From Actinomycetales bacterium (GTDB taxonomy: Bacteria > Actinomycetota > Actinomycetes > Nanopelagicales > Nanopelagicaceae): DNA of 35,401 nucleotides. Shown here piece by piece: positions 30,491 to 35,401 of this stretch. Location of the stretch: contig JAGWYB010000012.1 of NCBI GenBank assembly GCA_018969585.1, positions 1-35,401 of the forward strand, written 5' to 3'. Position numbers and translations under genes: made by a program. Within the stretch, counting starts at the first letter, position 1, and each line of letters starts with the position of its first letter. The notes beneath the pieces are model-generated. The model saw only the letters and a list, made by a program, of their open reading frames with translations, was not told the DNA's origin and did no database searches.

Positions 30491-31767
30491 TGAGCGAACC
30501 ATTTGCGGCTGTCGAAATCATCTCTACGAAGAGAGATAGAAATGAATTAACTGATTCTCAAATTGATTGGGTAATTGACGCCTACGTTCGTGGCGTTGTC
30601 GCAGATGAACAGATGTCGGCACTTTTAATGGCCATTCTGTTAAACGGAATGAACTCACGGGAAATTTCACGTTGGACTGATGCCATGATCAATAGCGGTG
30701 AGCGCATGAACTGGAATTCGCTGGCTCGACCGACGGTAGATAAACATTCAACTGGCGGCGTCGGTGACAAAATTACCTTGCCACTTGCACCTTTAGTCGC
30801 TGCGTGTGGCGCAGCGGTCCCACAACTTTCTGGCCGGGGGCTTGGTCATACCGGTGGAACTTTGGACAAAATGGAGGCCATAACTGGTTGGCGCGCTTCA
30901 CTTTCAAATGAAGAGATGCTAAAAGTTTTACAAGATTGTGGCGCCGTAATTTGTGCCGCAGGAAGCGGATTAGCGCCAGCTGATAAGAAACTTTATGCGC
31001 TGCGAGATGTGACAGCGACGGTACAAGCAATTCCACTAATTGCCTCTTCTATTATGAGCAAGAAGATTGCCGAAGGTACAGGAGCGCTCATACTCGATGT
31101 TAAAACTGGAAATGGTGCATTTATGTCTGCGCCGGAACAAGCAAAAGAGTTAGCAAAAACTATGGTTGAACTTGGAAAACGAGCAGGTGTGAAGACTCGC
31201 GCTTTAGTTACCGCTATGGATGTACCACTTGGATTAACCGCTGGAAATGCTCTAGAGGTAAGAGAGTCAATCGAAGTTTTACAAGGTGGTGGCCCGAAAG
31301 ATATTGTTGAACTGACCTTGATCCTTGCTCGAGAGATGCTAGATGCAGCTGGTGTAACTGGAAAAGATCCTGAAGTAGCTCTCCGTGATGGCAGCGCAAT
31401 GGATCATTGGCGCCGTATGGTTTCTGCCCAAGGTGGCGATCCCGATGCACCGTTACCAAAAGCCAAAGAAAAGTTAACTATTAGCGCCGAAGCTAGCGGA
31501 GAAATCTCGACGATGAATGCGCTACAAGTTGGTATCGCCACTTGGAGATTAGGAGCCGGTCGCGAGCGTCAAGGTGAAAAAGTTCAAGCTGGCGCCGGAA
31601 TTGAGATCCACGCAAAACCTGGCGATACCGTAAAAGAAGGATCACCTTTATTCACACTTCATTCAGATGAGCCAGCAAGATTTGAGAGAGCTAAATCGGC
31701 GCTAAGTGGCGCTGTAACATTTGGAAAAGTAGAGCGGTTACCACTTATCGTGGATCGGATCGATTAA
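30490..31767 (+). CDS. deoA: Thymidine/pyrimidine-nucleoside phosphorylase
   Basis: VDKHSTGGVGDKITLPLAPLVAACGAAVPQLSGRGLGHTGGTLDKMEAITGW; SSIMSKKIAEGTGALILDVKTGNGAFM; start ATG 30490 overlaps the cdd stop. Confidence 0.96.
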   Translation: MSEPFAAVEIISTKRDRNELTDSQIDWVIDAYVRGVVADEQMSALLMAILLNGMNSREISRWTDAMINSGERMNWNSLARPTVDKHSTGGVGDKITLPLAPLVAACGAAVPQLSGRGLGHTGGTLDKMEAITGWRASLSNEEMLKVLQDCGAVICAAGSGLAPADKKLYALRDVTATVQAIPLIASSIMSKKIAEGTGALILDVKTGNGAFMSAPEQAKELAKTMVELGKRAGVKTRALVTAMDVPLGLTAGNALEVRESIEVLQGGGPKDIVELTLILAREMLDAAGVTGKDPEVALRDGSAMDHWRRMVSAQGGDPDAPLPKAKEKLTISAEASGEISTMNALQVGIATWRLGAGRERQGEKVQAGAGIEIHAKPGDTVKEGSPLFTLHSDEPARFERAKSALSGAVTFGKVERLPLIVDRID

Positions 31768-32600
31768 ATCCCTACTGGGTGCCAGATAGTTTTATATTCC
31801 ATAAATGCCAAGATGCGCTCTGGTGAAACATCTTTTTCAAAAGTATGAATCCGCTTTAGATTTTCAGCGCCACTCACTCGCAATTCAGCGATGGAATCAA
31901 TTCCTGATAAATCTAGCCCATCTATTTCCATATGGCTCGCTAGCCAAGGCGCTAATTCAGTTTTGATGCCGGTGAGGATATTGACAACGCCAGCAGGTAG
32001 GTCGGAGGTAGCCAATACTTCCGCGAGTGTTACTGCAGCAAGAGGTCGACTCTGGCTCGCAATTAGTACTGAAGTATTGCCGCCAGCAATTATCGGAGCC
32101 AGGCTCCGCACCAAACCGATAAGAGAATCTTTTTCCTCTGCAACAATGCCAATTACTCCTAAAGACTCTGGAATTGTGAAGTTGTAATACGGACCAGCGA
32201 TCGGATTGTTATTTCCGCTCACAGATGTGATCTTGTCGCACCAACCGGCGTACCAAACCCATCGGTCTATTGCAGCTGATACCTCTTGTTTTGCAACGCT
32301 ACTTGTTACGCCTGTCGTTGCAACAATTTCATCTACAAATTGTGAAGTGCGACCTTCTAACATTTCTGCAATCCGATAGAGAATCTGGCCTCGATTAAAA
32401 GCGGTTGCACCCGACCAACCTGGATGAGCATTTTTGGCGGCTAGTACGGCATCACGGAGATCTTTTCGTGAAGCTTGTGCCGGGTTGGCAATAAATTGAC
32501 CGCGCTTATTTTTTATCTCGTATGAGCGACCAGATTCACTTCTTGGAAAGGCGCCACCAATAAATAACTTATAAGTCTTTTTCACATCAAGCCTCATCAC
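31764..32600 (-). CDS. Truncated aldehyde dehydrogenase-like protein lacking the catalytic Cys domain
   Basis: YKLFIGGAFPRSESGRSYEI...GVIGIVAEEKDSLIGLVRSLAPIIAGGNTSVLI...AEVLATSDLPAGVVNILTG; ends at 278 aa with no catalytic region. Confidence 0.87.
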   Translation of the reverse strand: MMRLDVKKTYKLFIGGAFPRSESGRSYEIKNKRGQFIANPAQASRKDLRDAVLAAKNAHPGWSGATAFNRGQILYRIAEMLEGRTSQFVDEIVATTGVTSSVAKQEVSAAIDRWVWYAGWCDKITSVSGNNNPIAGPYYNFTIPESLGVIGIVAEEKDSLIGLVRSLAPIIAGGNTSVLIASQSRPLAAVTLAEVLATSDLPAGVVNILTGIKTELAPWLASHMEIDGLDLSGIDSIAELRVSGAENLKRIHTFEKDVSPERILAFMEYKTIWHPVGI

Positions 32601-34048
32601 TTAGCTCCTTTCCCAATCTTCAAATAAGCGCCAAGACCGTGGCGACCACCTTCGCGTCCCCAACCCGATTCTTTATATCCACCAAATGGGCTTGCGGGAT
32701 CGAATTTGTTAAAGGTATTTGCCCAAATTACGCCCGCTTTTAATTGTTGTGCGGCCCAGAGAATCTTTGAACCTTTCTCAGTCCAAATACCTGCAGATAA
32801 TCCATAAGGCGTGTTATTTGCTTTCTCAATTGCTTCGCGTGGTGTCCGGAAAGTTAAGATTGAGAGTACTGGTCCAAAAATTTCTTCGCGAGCAATTCGA
32901 TGAGCTTGCGTAACCCCGGTAAAGATTGTTGGCGGATACCAAAAACCCTTCGCTGGAAGTGAGCATGGGGCGCTCCAAAGAGTCGCACCTTCTTTATCGC
33001 CAGAATCTGAAATCTCTTTGATCTTCGCTAGTTGTGCGCTGGAATTTATGGCACCTAGATCGGTGTTCTTATCAAGAGGATCTCCAACCCTAATTTTTGT
33101 CATTCGATCTTTTAGCCGAATTAGAAATTCATCAGCGATATTTTCTTGAAGAAGCAAGCGTGAGCCAGCGCAGCAGACATGTCCTTGATTAAAGAAGATG
33201 CCATTTACTATGCCTTCAACCGCTTCATCAATGGGCGCATCGTCGAACACAATGTTCGCACCTTTACCGCCAAGCTCTAGAGTCGCTGGTATTCCTCGCT
33301 CCGCTATGGAGCATGCAATTAACTTTCCAACTTCAGTTGATCCAGTAAACGCTACTTTATCGATATCTTTGTGATTAACCAGTGCGGCTCCGGTACTTCC
33401 ATCACCAGTAATTATGTTTACAACTCCATCTGGAAGTTCTGCTTGTTGGCAAACTTCCGCAAATAAAAGAGCCGTTAATGGTGTTGTCTCTGCAGGTTTT
33501 AAAACAACAGTATTTCCAGTCGCGAGCGCCGGTGCAATTTTCCAGGAGAGCATCAAGAGAGGGAAATTCCAAGGGATGATCTGTCCGACGACGCCATGAG
33601 GGCGCGGGCGATCTCCGAATCCGGCGTACTCCAATTTGTCTGCCCAGCCAGCGTGATAGAAGAAGTGGGCTGCGGCTAGCGGAATATCAACATCTCTACT
33701 CTCTCGGATTGGCTTTCCGTTATCTAACGATTCGAGAACTGCGAATTCACGTGCTCGTTCTTGAAGGATTCTGGCTATTCGATAAAGGTATTTAGCGCGC
33801 TCTTTTGGTTTCGTTTTAGCCCATGTTTTATTTAACGCCGTTCTTGCAGCTTTTACAGCGCGGTCAACATCTTTGCCGTTAGCCAACGAAACTTTACTCA
33901 AAATCTCTTCCGTTGCAGGATTTATCGTAGTAAAGCGTTTGTTGGAATTTGCTGATACGAATTTACCGCCAATAAAAAGATCGTAATCTTTTTGGATTTT
34001 CACGACAGATCTTGATTCCGGCGCAGGCGCGTATTCGAATTTATTCAT
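32597..34048 (-). CDS. Aldehyde dehydrogenase (catalytic)
   Basis: IPWNFPLLMLSWKIAPALATGNTVVLKPAE; FTGSTEVGK; LELGGKGANIVFDDA; FFNQGHVCCAGSRLL (catalytic Cys); EEIFGPVLSILTF. Confidence 0.95.
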   Translation of the reverse strand: MNKFEYAPAPESRSVVKIQKDYDLFIGGKFVSANSNKRFTTINPATEEILSKVSLANGKDVDRAVKAARTALNKTWAKTKPKERAKYLYRIARILQERAREFAVLESLDNGKPIRESRDVDIPLAAAHFFYHAGWADKLEYAGFGDRPRPHGVVGQIIPWNFPLLMLSWKIAPALATGNTVVLKPAETTPLTALLFAEVCQQAELPDGVVNIITGDGSTGAALVNHKDIDKVAFTGSTEVGKLIACSIAERGIPATLELGGKGANIVFDDAPIDEAVEGIVNGIFFNQGHVCCAGSRLLLQENIADEFLIRLKDRMTKIRVGDPLDKNTDLGAINSSAQLAKIKEISDSGDKEGATLWSAPCSLPAKGFWYPPTIFTGVTQAHRIAREEIFGPVLSILTFRTPREAIEKANNTPYGLSAGIWTEKGSKILWAAQQLKAGVIWANTFNKFDPASPFGGYKESGWGREGGRHGLGAYLKIGKGAK

Positions 34049-34050
34049 AA

Positions 34051-34992
34051 TTAATCAACCGTCACATAATTTGCGCTCGAGTAATGTCCACTCTTTAATT
34101 TCATACGCTGGAGAAGAAGGTCATTTAGGAGTGCGCTGGCGCCGATTCGAAATAGATTGGGGTTCAACCAGTCACTTCCTGCCGTTTCATTTACCAAGAC
34201 TAATTGCTTTATCGCATCTTTCGTGGTTCTTATTCCGCCAGCAGGTTTTACCCCGATTCTCTGACCAGTTAAACGATAGAAGTCTCGAACGGCCTCCAGC
34301 ATTACAAGAACTACAGAGGGCGTTGCCGCGGGTGAAACCTTTCCGGTACTAGTTTTGATGAAGTCAGCCCCTGCCAACATCGCCAAATAAGAAGCTCGGC
34401 GCACATTGTCATAAGTAGCTAGCTCTCCAGTCTCCAAGATAACTTTTAAATGAGCCTCATTTGAACAAACTTCCTTAATTTCTCTTATCTCTTCAAATAC
34501 TTCCATGAGCCTTCCAGATAAAAATGCTCCTCTATCAATCACCATATCTATCTCACTGGCTCCGGCGGAAATAGCATCCTTAGTATCTTGAATTTTCACT
34601 GCCATCGAAGCCCTGCCAGATGGAAATGCGGTTGATACTGCAGCTACAGGTATCTGTGTTCCACCAAAAGCATCTAAATATTTGCGGGCCACCTCGACCA
34701 TATCGTTGTAAACGCAGATTGCGCCAACGCTTGGAACTGAAGGATCAGTGGGATCTGGGCGCACCGCTTTCGCAGCTAGCGATCTGACTTTTCCTGGCGT
34801 ATCTGCACCTTCCAATGTTGTTAGGTCAATCATGCTAATTGCCAAATCAATTGCCATTGATTTACTGGAAGTTTTTATACTGCGAGTTCCAAGCATGGTT
34901 GCACGATTATCTGCGCCGACTTTATCTACACCAGGTAAATTCTCAAGAAAGGTCAGTAGCGAGCGTTCGCTGCCGTCAATTAAACCGGACAT
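34051..34992 (-). CDS. deoC: Deoxyribose-phosphate aldolase
   Basis: AVSTAFPSGRASMAVKIQDTKDAISAGASEIDMVIDRGAFLSG; LKVILETGEL; ADFIKTSTGKVSPAATP; GVKPAGGIRTTKDA. Confidence 0.95.
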   Translation of the reverse strand: MSGLIDGSERSLLTFLENLPGVDKVGADNRATMLGTRSIKTSSKSMAIDLAISMIDLTTLEGADTPGKVRSLAAKAVRPDPTDPSVPSVGAICVYNDMVEVARKYLDAFGGTQIPVAAVSTAFPSGRASMAVKIQDTKDAISAGASEIDMVIDRGAFLSGRLMEVFEEIREIKEVCSNEAHLKVILETGELATYDNVRRASYLAMLAGADFIKTSTGKVSPAATPSVVLVMLEAVRDFYRLTGQRIGVKPAGGIRTTKDAIKQLVLVNETAGSDWLNPNLFRIGASALLNDLLLQRMKLKSGHYSSANYVTVD

Positions 34993-35401
34993 ATACCCAC
35001 GCTACCTGCATTAGAGAGCGAAATACGAGTTCGATTTGATCAATAATCGGATTAGCGGCCTGCTCAGAATCTGCAACCACCTCTATGTAGCACTTTATCT
35101 TTGGTTCTGTACCGCTGGGCCTGACGATAACTCGGTATTTCCCGTTCAGCCAGATGCGAACGCCATTAGTTGGAGGTAGGCCATCTGAAGGATGCTCCAG
35201 ATCATCAAATTGTGTAACAGTAAAATTACCGAGCTGCTGAGGAAGATGAGTGCGAAGTTTTTTCATTATGTTTTCTATCTCTTCAACTTGCGAAGTTCTA
35301 ATCGATATCTGGCGGGTACCGTGAAAGCCGTAACTATCCCAAATCTCATTTAACATTTCCGCTAGCGAACTCCCGTTACTTTTACGTTCGGCTGCCATCT
35401 C
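34976..35401 (-). CDS. Phospho-sugar mutase (phosphoglucomutase/phosphomannomutase family), C-terminal part; gene continues beyond window
   Basis: RVIVRPSGTEPKIKCYIEVVA, the C-terminal phosphate-binding loop of the family; next to deoC. Confidence 0.9.
   Translation of the reverse strand, partial: EMAAERKSNGSSLAEMLNEIWDSYGFHGTRQISIRTSQVEEIENIMKKLRTHLPQQLGNFTVTQFDDLEHPSDGLPPTNGVRIWLNGKYRVIVRPSGTEPKIKCYIEVVADSEQAANPIIDQIELVFRSLMQVAWVYVRFN

Overview
The window holds about 35 tightly packed protein-coding genes. They look like part of a streamlined actinobacterial chromosome with moderate-to-low GC; a freshwater acI/Nanopelagicales-like origin is my inference and is unproven. I found no rRNA, tRNA, CRISPR array, transposase or phage genes. 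The left half (about 1-19 kb) is housekeeping: TerC, WhiB, a MerR/B12-binding regulator, guaB (without CBS domains), guaB3, guaA, a secreted cyclophilin, a PIG-L deacetylase, PcrA/UvrD helicase, sucC-sucD, DUF6350, folD, DUF3017, mdh, icd, an orphan MsmK/UgpC-type ABC ATPase, a CNNM/hemolysin-type CBS protein and trpS. The right half (about 19.1-35.4 kb) is a coherent nucleoside import and degradation locus: a BMP-type nucleoside ABC importer, an MtaD-like deaminase, an MTI/MTA phosphorylase, MtnA, a fused class II aldolase-SDR, Cdd, DeoA, DeoC, a phosphosugar mutase, and an aldehyde dehydrogenase paired with a truncated partner lacking the catalytic domain. The strongest lead is that these genes form a complete import-to-DHAP route for 5'-deoxynucleosides (5'-methylthioadenosine and/or 5'-deoxyadenosine). 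It would run deaminase -> phosphorylase -> MtnA -> fused aldolase/dehydrogenase, with an extra SDR and a DUF985 cupin co-operonic. A second lead is a recurring leaderless-promoter architecture (TANNNT, then exactly 6-7 nt, then the start codon) at seven genes, including a 22-bp bidirectional promoter whose two -10 hexamers overlap.
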